This document shows, one piece after another, positions 17,621 to 24,963 of a stretch of 64,000 nucleotides of DNA. The position numbers and the translations under genes were made by a program. Location: the NCBI GenBank assembly GCA_035701285.1, contig DASSNT010000015.1, positions 20,210-84,209 on the forward strand. The letters run 5' to 3'. The first letter of the stretch is position 1; each line of letters starts with the position of its first letter. This stretch comes from DASSBR01 sp035701285. GTDB taxonomy: Bacteria; Pseudomonadota; Gammaproteobacteria; Natronospirales; DASSBR01. Below the pieces are notes generated by a model. It was not told the origin of the DNA and made no database searches. It saw only the letters and a list, made by a program, of their open reading frames with translations.

Positions 17621-18526
17621 ATGAACTGGTTCAAAAAGCTGATGCCCTCGCGCATCAATACCGAAGGCAGCCGCAAGCGGAATATCCCGGAAGGCTTGTG
17701 GAGCAAATGCCCGCATTGCAACGGCGTGCTGTACCGTGCCGACCTGGAGCGCAATCTGCAGGTGTGTCCGAAGTGCGGCCACCACATGCGGCTGACGGCG
17801 CGGCAGCGGCTGGACGCCTTTCTCGACCCGGATTCCGGTACCGAAATCGGCGCAAGCATCCAGCCGCTCGATCCGCTGAAGTTCAAGGACAGCAAGCGCT
17901 ACAAGGAGCGCATCGGGCAGGCGCAAAAGAATACCGGTGAAAATGATGCGCTCGTGGCCATGAAGGGCAGCCTGAAGGGGCAGCCGGTGGTGGCGTGCGC
18001 TTTTGAATTCCGCTTCATGGGCGGCTCGATGGGCTCCGTGGTCGGCGAGCGCTTCACTCGTGCGGCCAATGCGGCGCTCGAGGAGAAGGCGCCGCTGGTC
18101 TGCTTCACGGCGAGCGGCGGCGCGCGCATGCAGGAGTCGCTGCTGTCGCTGTTTCAGATGGCCAAGACCAGCGCCGTGCTGGCCAAGCTGGCCAAGCGCC
18201 ACATCCCGTTCATTTCGGTATTGACCGACCCGACCACCGGCGGCGTTTCGGCGAGCCTTGCCATGCTGGGGGACGTTAACGTCGCCGAGCCCCGGGCGCT
18301 GATCGGCTTCGCCGGGCCGCGGGTGATCGAGCAGACGGTGCGCGAAACATTGCCGGAAGGATTTCAGCGCAGCGAGTTCCTGCTCGAGCATGGCGCGATC
18401 GATATGATTATCGACCGCCGTGAAATGCGTGACCGCCTCGCGAATCTGCTGACGATGCTGATGCACCAGCCGGTGCAGGCGCTGCTGTCGAGAAATAACC
18501 CGACCTCATCCCAGCCTTCTGCCTGA
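17621..18526 (+). CDS. accD: Acetyl-CoA carboxylase carboxyltransferase subunit beta
   Basis: A 301-residue protein. The zinc ribbon has C30, C33, C49 and C52 (CPHC, CPKC). The carboxyltransferase domain has FTASGGARMQE and PTTGGVSASLAMLGD. With AccA it transfers CO2 from biotin to acetyl-CoA, the first step of fatty acid synthesis. It lies 12 bp after trpA and 23 bp before folC, the classical gammaproteobacterial order. Confidence 0.97.
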   Translation: MNWFKKLMPSRINTEGSRKRNIPEGLWSKCPHCNGVLYRADLERNLQVCPKCGHHMRLTARQRLDAFLDPDSGTEIGASIQPLDPLKFKDSKRYKERIGQAQKNTGENDALVAMKGSLKGQPVVACAFEFRFMGGSMGSVVGERFTRAANAALEEKAPLVCFTASGGARMQESLLSLFQMAKTSAVLAKLAKRHIPFISVLTDPTTGGVSASLAMLGDVNVAEPRALIGFAGPRVIEQTVRETLPEGFQRSEFLLEHGAIDMIIDRREMRDRLANLLTMLMHQPVQALLSRNNPTSSQPSA

Positions 18527-18549
18527 GGCAGAGAGGCCAGGAGGGGCGC

Positions 18550-19965
18550 GTGCGCTTCGGCACTCTTTCAGAATGGCTGGACTGGCAGTCCAGCCTCCAC
18601 CCAACGGCGATCAACCTGGGCCTCGACCGGGTTGCGGCCGTTGCAGCCAGAATGGCCCCGCGGCCTGAACGGACGCGCGTCATCACCGTCGGCGGCACCA
18701 ACGGCAAAGGCTCCTGCGTTCGTTACCTCGAAGGTATTCTCCAAGCCGCCGGTTACCGCGTCGGCGCGTATACGTCGCCGCATCTCGAGCGGTATAACGA
18801 GCGGGTCCGGATCGACGGGCGCGACGCGGACGACGCCGCATTATGTGCTGCCTTTGAGCGTGTCGACGACGCGCGGCAAGACGCAAGCCTGACATATTTC
18901 GAATTCGGCACGCTGGCGGCGCTCGACGTTTTCTGGCGTGAACAGGTGGATGTGGCGGTGCTCGAAGTGGGCCTCGGCGGCCGCCTGGACGCCGTCAATA
19001 TCGTCGATGCCGACTGCTCCATCGTGACCAGCGTCGCGCTGGACCACCTTGAGTGGCTGGGGCCGGATCGTGAATCGGTCGGGCGGGAGAAGGCCGGCAT
19101 TTTTCGTGCCGGCAAACCCGCGATTTGCGGCGACCGGCACCCGCCGGCATCGCTGCTGGACCACGCAGCGGCAATCGGCGCGGACCTGCAGCTTATTGGC
19201 CGTGAGTTTGATTGGCAGATGGAAGAATCCCCCCGCGCCTCTGGCGCTGCCCCCCTTCCCGGCAGTGCCGGCAAAGGGGGCGGGAACAGCTCGCATCTTT
19301 CTCTCCCCTTTGCCCGCGAAGTGGGGAAGGGGAAGCTGGAGGGGGATTCTTTTTGGCGTTTTGACGGCCGCAACGGAAGCTGTGACAAATTGCCACTGTC
19401 GCCGATGCCCGGTGCGCACCAGCTCGACAACGCAGCCGCCGCATTGGCTGCGCTGCAGGCACTGAGCAGGTCACTGCCAGTTGGGCAGGACCCGATCCGC
19501 GCCGGCCTCGGCGCGGCGAAATTGGCCGGCCGATTTGAAATTCTCCCCGGCGAAGTGGATACAATACTCGATGTTGCGCATAATCCCGATGCGGCGCGTG
19601 TTCTGGCGGCAGCGCTCGAACACACGCGGGGCAGGGGCCGCACATTGGCAGTTCTCGGTATGATGCGCGACAAGGCAGTCGACGAGGTGGCGGCGGCGCT
19701 GGCGGCGCAGGTCGACCGGTGGTATCTGGCCGGGTTGCCCGGTCCGCGCGGGCTTGATGCGCACGCGCTGCGGGACAGGGTAGCGGCAGTTGTCGCGCCG
19801 GCCGGCCGGGAATTGTCGGCTGCGCCATGGCAGGCGTGGCAGCAGGCCCGCGCGGCAGCGCAGCCCGGCGACCGGATCATCGTGTGCGGTTCGTTCGTTA
19901 CCGTCGCGGAAGTGCGTCAACAGTGGTACGCGCGGAATGGAGCAGTAATCGGAGGGAGGCAGTGA
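18550..19965 (+). CDS. folC: Bifunctional folylpolyglutamate/dihydrofolate synthase with in-frame repeat insertion
   Basis: A 471-residue ligase that adds glutamates to folates. The P-loop GGTNGKGS is at 48-55, followed by the family motifs YTSPHLERYNERVRI and LEVGLGGRLDAVN. The start is GTG at 18550. Residues of about 225-267 do not fit the family: they are Pro/Gly/Ser/Lys-rich and encoded by a 127-bp palindromic repeat that stays in frame. The insert falls between the segments IGREFDWQ and FWRFDGRNGS, a surface loop region by inference. E. coli FolC is about 422 residues, so the excess matches the insert. The gene overlaps dedD by 4 bases. Confidence 0.93.
   Translation: MRFGTLSEWLDWQSSLHPTAINLGLDRVAAVAARMAPRPERTRVITVGGTNGKGSCVRYLEGILQAAGYRVGAYTSPHLERYNERVRIDGRDADDAALCAAFERVDDARQDASLTYFEFGTLAALDVFWREQVDVAVLEVGLGGRLDAVNIVDADCSIVTSVALDHLEWLGPDRESVGREKAGIFRAGKPAICGDRHPPASLLDHAAAIGADLQLIGREFDWQMEESPRASGAAPLPGSAGKGGGNSSHLSLPFAREVGKGKLEGDSFWRFDGRNGSCDKLPLSPMPGAHQLDNAAAALAALQALSRSLPVGQDPIRAGLGAAKLAGRFEILPGEVDTILDVAHNPDAARVLAAALEHTRGRGRTLAVLGMMRDKAVDEVAAALAAQVDRWYLAGLPGPRGLDAHALRDRVAAVVAPAGRELSAAPWQAWQQARAAAQPGDRIIVCGSFVTVAEVRQQWYARNGAVIGGRQ
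19224..19350. repeat. Palindromic repeat inserted in folC
   Basis: The 127-bp segment begins AGAATCCCCC and ends GGGGGATTCT, a perfect 10-bp terminal inverted repeat. Internal C-runs and G-runs (CCCCCTTCCC with AAAGGGGGCGGGA; CCCCTTTGCCC with GTGGGGAAGGGG) can form further stems. The composition differs sharply from surrounding folC codons. It is read through in frame and adds about 43 residues. It resembles small non-coding repeats usually found between genes. Confidence 0.8.
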
Positions 19966-20609
19966 AAGAGCGATTGATCGGTGCGTGCATTCTGGTGGCA
20001 CTCGCCGTTATTTTCATTCCGATGTTCTTTGAAGAACCCGCTCCGGCAGGAATGGTCACGAAGGATGTCGACTTGCCGGCGTCCGCCACCGCTGTGAGCG
20101 CGTTTCAGATGAGCCTCACGCGCAACACGCCGCCGGAGCCGATCTCGCCGCTGGTTGCCGCCGGCAAGGCGCCGGCCGAGGCGCGCAGCGGTCGAATCGA
20201 TCGCACCGCCGCGCCGGCAACGCGCACAGTCGATGTGACTGTTGACACGACGCCCGAGCCGACGACCGCGAAGACTGTTCCAGTCGATCTGCCCGAGCCG
20301 ACAAAATCGCAGCCGGTGGCCAAGGCTGAACCTGCGGCTGTCGATAACGTACCCGAAAATCAGGCTGCGGCTTTGTCCGGCTGGTTTGTGCAGGCCGGCA
20401 GTTTCGCCAACCGCGATAATGCCGAGCGTTTGACGCGGCGGCTGAAGGACAAGGACTTCAGCGCGTTCATGCTGCGCGCGTCCAGCGGCGGCCGGACAGT
20501 GTACCGCGTCCGGATCGGCCCGCTCGGCGCACGCCGCGACGCCGAAAAGCTTGCGCCCGTGGTTGCTGCCGCGTCCGGCGGCCCGACAGAGGTCGTATCG
20601 AATCCATAG
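19962..20609 (+). CDS. dedD: SPOR-domain inner-membrane protein (DedD-like)
   Basis: A 215-residue protein. One N-terminal transmembrane segment (LIGACILVALAVIFIPMFF) is followed by a Pro/Ala/Thr-rich periplasmic linker. The C-terminal SPOR domain runs about 140-212 (GWFVQAGSFANRDNAERL, then VYRVRIGPLG). SPOR domains bind denuded septal peptidoglycan, so a role in cell division is inferred. The start is the GTG at 19962, overlapping the folC stop (GTGA) with GGAGGGAGG upstream. The position between folC and cvpA matches DedD of other gammaproteobacteria. Confidence 0.88.
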   Translation: MKERLIGACILVALAVIFIPMFFEEPAPAGMVTKDVDLPASATAVSAFQMSLTRNTPPEPISPLVAAGKAPAEARSGRIDRTAAPATRTVDVTVDTTPEPTTAKTVPVDLPEPTKSQPVAKAEPAAVDNVPENQAAALSGWFVQAGSFANRDNAERLTRRLKDKDFSAFMLRASSGGRTVYRVRIGPLGARRDAEKLAPVVAAASGGPTEVVSNP

Positions 20610-20660
20610 TGGTAAAATAGCCGCTCGCACCACGACCCGCACAGGTTCGCCACCCACCCG

Positions 20661-21194
20661 ATGGTCTGGATCGACTACTTCATTCTCGGCGTCGTCGCGT
20701 TGTCGGTGCTGTTCAGCCTGATGCGCGGGTTCGTCAAGGAAGCCGTTTCGCTGGGTACCTGGATCGCCGCCTTCTGGCTGGCGCTGACCTTCGCCAACCC
20801 GTTCAGCCGCTGGTTCACCGCCATTGAATCGGATGCATTGCGCATCATATTGGCATTTGCGCTGCTTTTCGTCGTAGTGCTGATTGCGGGCGCGGTCGTA
20901 AATCACGTAATCAGCGTGCTGGTCGACAGGACCGGCCTGTCCGGCACGGACCGCCTGATCGGCGCCGTGTTCGGCTTCGGCCGGGGTCTCGTCGTCGTCG
21001 CCGCGCTGGTGCTGGTGGCGAACTGGACGCAGCTGCCGAAGAGCGAGAGCTGGCAGCATTCGAGATTTATGCCCTATGTCGATCCGGTCGCCGTTTGGCT
21101 GAGGCGGGTGTTGCCGATCGACTCATCTCATCCGCAGGTTTCCGGCAAACAAGTTGTCGAAACCGCGGCAATGCTTCATTCCGAGGAGGACTGA
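20661..21194 (+). CDS. cvpA: CvpA family membrane protein
   Basis: A 177-residue protein with about four transmembrane segments (IDYFILGVVALSVLFSLMRG, WIAAFWLALTF, IILAFALLFVVVLIAGAVV, FGRGLVVVAALVLVA). CvpA was named for colicin V production. More recent work on the family links it to envelope homeostasis; its biochemical role is unsettled. It lies 3 bp before purF, the conserved cvpA-purF pair. Confidence 0.93.
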   Translation: MVWIDYFILGVVALSVLFSLMRGFVKEAVSLGTWIAAFWLALTFANPFSRWFTAIESDALRIILAFALLFVVVLIAGAVVNHVISVLVDRTGLSGTDRLIGAVFGFGRGLVVVAALVLVANWTQLPKSESWQHSRFMPYVDPVAVWLRRVLPIDSSHPQVSGKQVVETAAMLHSEED

Positions 21195-21197
21195 TAA

Positions 21198-22703
21198 ATG
21201 TGTGGCATCGTCGGCATCGCCGGACACGGCAACGTCAACCAGGCGTTGTACGACGCGCTCACCGTTCTGCAGCACCGGGGTCAGGATGCGGCCGGCATCA
21301 TGACGGCCGACGGTCCTCGGCTGCATTTGCACAAGAAGAATGGCCTGGTGCGCGACGTGTTCCAGCAGCGCCACATGCTCAGGTTGACGGGCAACATGGG
21401 CATTGGCCATGTTCGCTATCCAACGGCCGGCTCGTCGCACACGTCGGAAGCCCAGCCGCTCTATACCAATACGCCTTACGGCATCGGCCTGGGGCACAAC
21501 GGCAACCTGACCAACGCGTCCGAGCTGCAGGAGCTGTTGTTCCGCGAAGATTTGCGGCACCTGAATACCGATTCCGATTCGGAAATCATCCTCAACGTAT
21601 TCGCGCATGAATTGCAGCAGCGCGGCAAGACCTCGCTCAGCCCCGAGGATATTTTCGCCGCGGTCGCGGCGGTGCACCGGCGCTGCCGGGGCGCGTATTC
21701 GATCGTCGCGCTGATTGCGGACTATGGCATCGTCGGGTTTCGCGACCCGAATGGCATCCGGCCGCTGGTGTACGGCAGCCGCCCGACGCCGGACGGCGAC
21801 GAATACATGATCGCATCGGAGAGCGTCGCGCTCGACGTGCTCGGCTTCGACATGATTCGCGACGTGGCGCCGGGCGAGGCGGTGCTGATCGACAGCAACG
21901 GCGATCTGCATACCCGGCAATGCGCGGAGCATCCGAAACTCACGCCGTGCATTTTCGAGTACGTTTACTTTGCGCGGCCCGATTCGATCATGGACCGGAT
22001 TTCGGTCTACAAGGCGCGCCTGCGGATGGGCGACAAGCTTGCAGAGAAGATCAATCGCGAATGGCCGGACCATGATATCGATGTCGTGATCCCGATTCCC
22101 GATACCAGCCGCACCAGCGCCTTGCAAGTCGCAAACATGCTGGACATCAAGTTCCGCGAAGGCTTCATCAAGAACCGCTACATTGGCCGCACGTTCATCA
22201 TGCCGGGCCAGCAGCAGCGCCAGCGCTCGGTGAAGCAGAAACTCAATGCCATCGATCTTGAGTTCAAGGACAAGAACGTGTTGCTCGTGGACGACTCGAT
22301 CGTTCGCGGCACGACTTCAGAGAAGATTATCCAGATGGCGAGAGAGGCGGGCGCGCGCCGGGTTTATTTCGCCTCTGCCGCACCACCGGTGCGTTTTCCG
22401 AATGTGTACGGCATCGATATGCCGTCGGCGCCGGAACTGGTGGCGCACGGGCGCACCGAAGCGCAGGTCGCCGAGATCATTGGCGCGGATCGGCTCATTT
22501 ATCAGGACCTCGACGACCTGATCGACGCGGTCAAGCACGAGCGCGCCGGTCTGGATCAATTCGACGACTCGGTGTTTTCCGGACGCTACATTACCGGCGA
22601 CGTGACGCCGCAATACCTGCGTCATCTTGAACTGCTGCGTTCTGACAGCGCCAAGGCGGCGCGGGAGCCGGTGGATGTCGAAGATATTGAGTTGCAGGCG
22701 TAG
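21198..22703 (+). CDS. purF: Amidophosphoribosyltransferase
   Basis: A 501-residue enzyme catalysing the first committed step of purine synthesis, PRPP plus glutamine to phosphoribosylamine. The N-terminal Ntn glutaminase begins MCGIVGIAGH with Cys2 as nucleophile after Met removal. The PRPP-binding loop is VLLVDDSIVRGTTS. No propeptide is present, as in E. coli PurF. It ends the long accD-to-purF series; a REP-like hairpin follows 36 bp after the stop. Confidence 0.97.
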   Translation: MCGIVGIAGHGNVNQALYDALTVLQHRGQDAAGIMTADGPRLHLHKKNGLVRDVFQQRHMLRLTGNMGIGHVRYPTAGSSHTSEAQPLYTNTPYGIGLGHNGNLTNASELQELLFREDLRHLNTDSDSEIILNVFAHELQQRGKTSLSPEDIFAAVAAVHRRCRGAYSIVALIADYGIVGFRDPNGIRPLVYGSRPTPDGDEYMIASESVALDVLGFDMIRDVAPGEAVLIDSNGDLHTRQCAEHPKLTPCIFEYVYFARPDSIMDRISVYKARLRMGDKLAEKINREWPDHDIDVVIPIPDTSRTSALQVANMLDIKFREGFIKNRYIGRTFIMPGQQQRQRSVKQKLNAIDLEFKDKNVLLVDDSIVRGTTSEKIIQMAREAGARRVYFASAAPPVRFPNVYGIDMPSAPELVAHGRTEAQVAEIIGADRLIYQDLDDLIDAVKHERAGLDQFDDSVFSGRYITGDVTPQYLRHLELLRSDSAKAAREPVDVEDIELQA

Positions 22704-22738
22704 CGGGTCGGCTTCGAACGGCACCCGCAGCGGCAATC

Positions 22739-22811
22739 ATTTTCCAGAACGCCGTGAATACGTCCCTGTAGGCTCCGGGTTCGACATCCTGTCGAACACG
22801 CTCTGGAAAAT
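22739..22811. repeat. REP-like hairpin repeat, copy A
   Basis: A 73-bp palindromic element between the convergent ends of purF and the first histidine kinase gene. The outer arms are ATTTTCCAGA (22739-22748) and TCTGGAAAAT (22802-22811). The core GAACGCCGTGAATAC, then CCTGTAGGCTC, is shared with the copies at 63264 and 63482. The inner stem GTTCGACA/TGTCGAAC closes a TCC loop. It may also act as a bidirectional terminator or mRNA 3'-end protector. Confidence 0.85.
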
Positions 22812-22830
22812 AATTTCCGCAGCGTGCGCC

Positions 22831-24843
22831 TTAGTGTCTCGCAAGTTCCTGAATTAAGGCTCCGACGCCTTTTGGGTCCAGTGGCTTGACCAGGTGCTCG
22901 TCGAAACCGGCTTCGCGGGTGCGCCGCCGGTCGTCGAGTTGGCCGTAACCTGTGGCGGCCACCAGCCGCGTGCCCTTCAACTCGGGCATGGCGCGCAGAC
23001 GGCGCGCCACTTCGTAGCCGTCCATGACCGGCAGGCCGATGTCTATCAGCGCGACCGCCGGCCTGAACTCGGCGGCGGCCTCGATGGCGGTCGCGCCGTC
23101 GTGGGCGACCCGGGTCTCGAAACCATCGCCCTCCAGTAGTGCCGCCAGGCTTTCCGCCGCGTTGACATAATCGTCGACTATCAGGACCCTGGCGTGACTT
23201 GCGTGCGTTGCCGACCGGGTCTGCATCGCCGGTTCCAGACGGCGCCTGTCGGGCACGCGCCGCCGTTCCAGCAGCGGCAGCCGCACGATGAATTCGCTGC
23301 CCCGATCGCGGCCTTCGCTATGCGCCTCGACATGCCCGCCATGCAGGTCGACGAGGTTGCGGACGATGGACAGCCCGAGCCCGAGTCCGCCGCGTGAACG
23401 CGCGATCGACTGCGCATCCTGTGTGAACGAGTCGAACACGCGTGGCAGTAATCCTGCGTCAATGCCGATGCCCTGGTCGCGCACCCGGATGACAACCTGG
23501 TCCCGCTCCGTGCCGGAGCTGACGTGAATAACGCGGCCGGGCTGGGAGTACTTCGCGGCGTTGGTGAGAAGATTGGTGATCACCTGGATGAGTCGCCGCC
23601 GGTCCCCATTGACGGTTAATCCGTCCTCAATCGCTGTTTCGACCGTCTGCTCGTGTTCCTGTAGCATCGGCCGCGCCGTTTCTATTGCGCGGGCGATAAT
23701 GTCGCCGATATCCAGTGGTCCCATTTTCAGCTCGACCTTCCCGCGGGCAATGCGGGAGACGTCGAGCAGGTCGTCTACCATCGCTGCCAGATGACGTACC
23801 TGCGATTCGACGATCGCGCGTTCGTCTGCGAGTGCGTCCGGCTGGCGCAGTTGCATCAGCTGCAAGGTTGTCATGATCGGCTGTAACGGGTTGCGCAGCT
23901 CGTGGCCGAGCATCGCCAGAAATTCGTCTTTTGCGCGGCTGGCGGTTTTAATCGCATCGTCAGCTTCCCTGCGCTCTGTCACGTCGGCGACAACACCTGC
24001 GACACGCACCGGATTGCCGGCTGTGTCATAGATTACCCGCCCCAGCGGCGCTATCCAGTGGATGCTGCCGTCCGGCCAGCGGACACGGGCTTCGACCGAG
24101 AACACGCCGCTTTCCCGGGCGCGGGCGACGGCTTCGTGGAAGAGCGGCTTGTCTTCATCCAGCAGGTGTCGCTCAGCGGTGTGCCACGACCACTCTGGCT
24201 GGGACTCCGGATAACCGAACATCCGGTCGTGTCGCAGCGAATGCTTCTCGGAGCGGCCGGTTGCAAGGTCGAGGTCCCAGACTCCGAGTTCGGCTGCGTC
24301 GATGGCGGTTTGGAGGGTGGCTTCGCTCTGTCGTAGCGCTGCTTCGGCCGCAACGCGGTCCGTTGTTTCGATGGTGGTTGCGATGACGCCGACTATGTTG
24401 CCGGCTTCGTCACGAAGTGCGCTGTAGCAGGAGTTGAAGTAGGCATGCTCGCGCGCGCCATCCCGATCCAGCAGCCGTTCCGATCGATCGAGCCGTTCTG
24501 CAATGCCGGTCGCGAGAACCTTGTTCAGGACAGGTCCAATAGTGGGCCAGATATCGGCCCAGCACTCGCGCACCGGCTGGCCGAGCGCGGCCGGGTGCCG
24601 GGCACGCAGGATTGCGGTGGCGGCATCGTTGTAAATCTGGATCAGGTCGGGCCCCCACAGCACGTAGTGGGGGAAGCCGGCGTCGAGGCAGATCGCCACG
24701 GCGGTTTTCAGGCTTGGCGGCCAGTGTTCTATTGGCCCCAGCGGCGTCCGCGACCAGTCATGCCTGCGCACGAGCGCATGCATGTCACTGTCGCCCGGGA
24801 ACGGCGCAACTCGATCATCGCTTGCGTATTCCGCCATTGTCAT
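22831..24843 (-). CDS. Hybrid sensor histidine kinase, PAS-PAS-HisKA-HATPase-REC (HK1)
   Basis: A 670-residue cytoplasmic protein without a transmembrane segment. It has two PAS-like domains (the first beginning HDWSRTPLGPIEHWPPSL), a HisKA domain with the phospho-His in FLAMLGHELRNPLQP, and HATPase motifs GIGIDAGL and GGLGLGLSI. The C-terminal receiver has its phospho-Asp in ALIDIGLPVMDGYEV. No output domain is present, so the phosphate probably passes to another protein. The ATG at 24843 is chosen because its upstream GGACGGCG matches that of the paralogue HK3. The ligand is unknown. Confidence 0.92.
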   Translation of the reverse strand: MTMAEYASDDRVAPFPGDSDMHALVRRHDWSRTPLGPIEHWPPSLKTAVAICLDAGFPHYVLWGPDLIQIYNDAATAILRARHPAALGQPVRECWADIWPTIGPVLNKVLATGIAERLDRSERLLDRDGAREHAYFNSCYSALRDEAGNIVGVIATTIETTDRVAAEAALRQSEATLQTAIDAAELGVWDLDLATGRSEKHSLRHDRMFGYPESQPEWSWHTAERHLLDEDKPLFHEAVARARESGVFSVEARVRWPDGSIHWIAPLGRVIYDTAGNPVRVAGVVADVTERREADDAIKTASRAKDEFLAMLGHELRNPLQPIMTTLQLMQLRQPDALADERAIVESQVRHLAAMVDDLLDVSRIARGKVELKMGPLDIGDIIARAIETARPMLQEHEQTVETAIEDGLTVNGDRRRLIQVITNLLTNAAKYSQPGRVIHVSSGTERDQVVIRVRDQGIGIDAGLLPRVFDSFTQDAQSIARSRGGLGLGLSIVRNLVDLHGGHVEAHSEGRDRGSEFIVRLPLLERRRVPDRRRLEPAMQTRSATHASHARVLIVDDYVNAAESLAALLEGDGFETRVAHDGATAIEAAAEFRPAVALIDIGLPVMDGYEVARRLRAMPELKGTRLVAATGYGQLDDRRRTREAGFDEHLVKPLDPKGVGALIQELARH

Positions 24844-24874
24844 CACGCCGTCCAGCTGGCGATATGTTCTACCG

Positions 24875-24880
24875 AGTATA
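24875..24880 (-). promoter_or_regulatory. Putative -10 box of HK1
   Basis: TATACT on the minus strand, 31 bp before the HK1 ATG. The surrounding CCTATACTCRGTA and the GGACGGCG before the start are shared with the HK3 upstream region, so this looks like a duplicated promoter. No good -35 box is visible at the right distance here, unlike at HK3. Confidence 0.4.
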
Positions 24881-24931
24881 GGTCGATTGGGAACAATCCG
24901 CTACTTGAGGCTTCCGACTTCGATCGGCGGG

Positions 24932-24954
24932 CGCTGCGGTATTAATTTTCCAGA
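24932..24954. repeat. Inverted copy of the sequence at the other end of HK1
   Basis: These 23 bases are the reverse complement of 22802-22824 with about three mismatches. HK1 with its promoter therefore lies between inverted repeats. The right copy continues GAACGC, as in the start of the REP-like core, so it may be a truncated REP copy rather than a transposon end. Confidence 0.55.
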
Positions 24955-24963
24955 ACGCTGGCC

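Noticed and set aside
22739..22811. Simple rho-independent terminator of purF
   Set aside because: No T-tract follows the stem and the sequence recurs at 63264 and 63482, so it is better described as a repeat, though it may also terminate.
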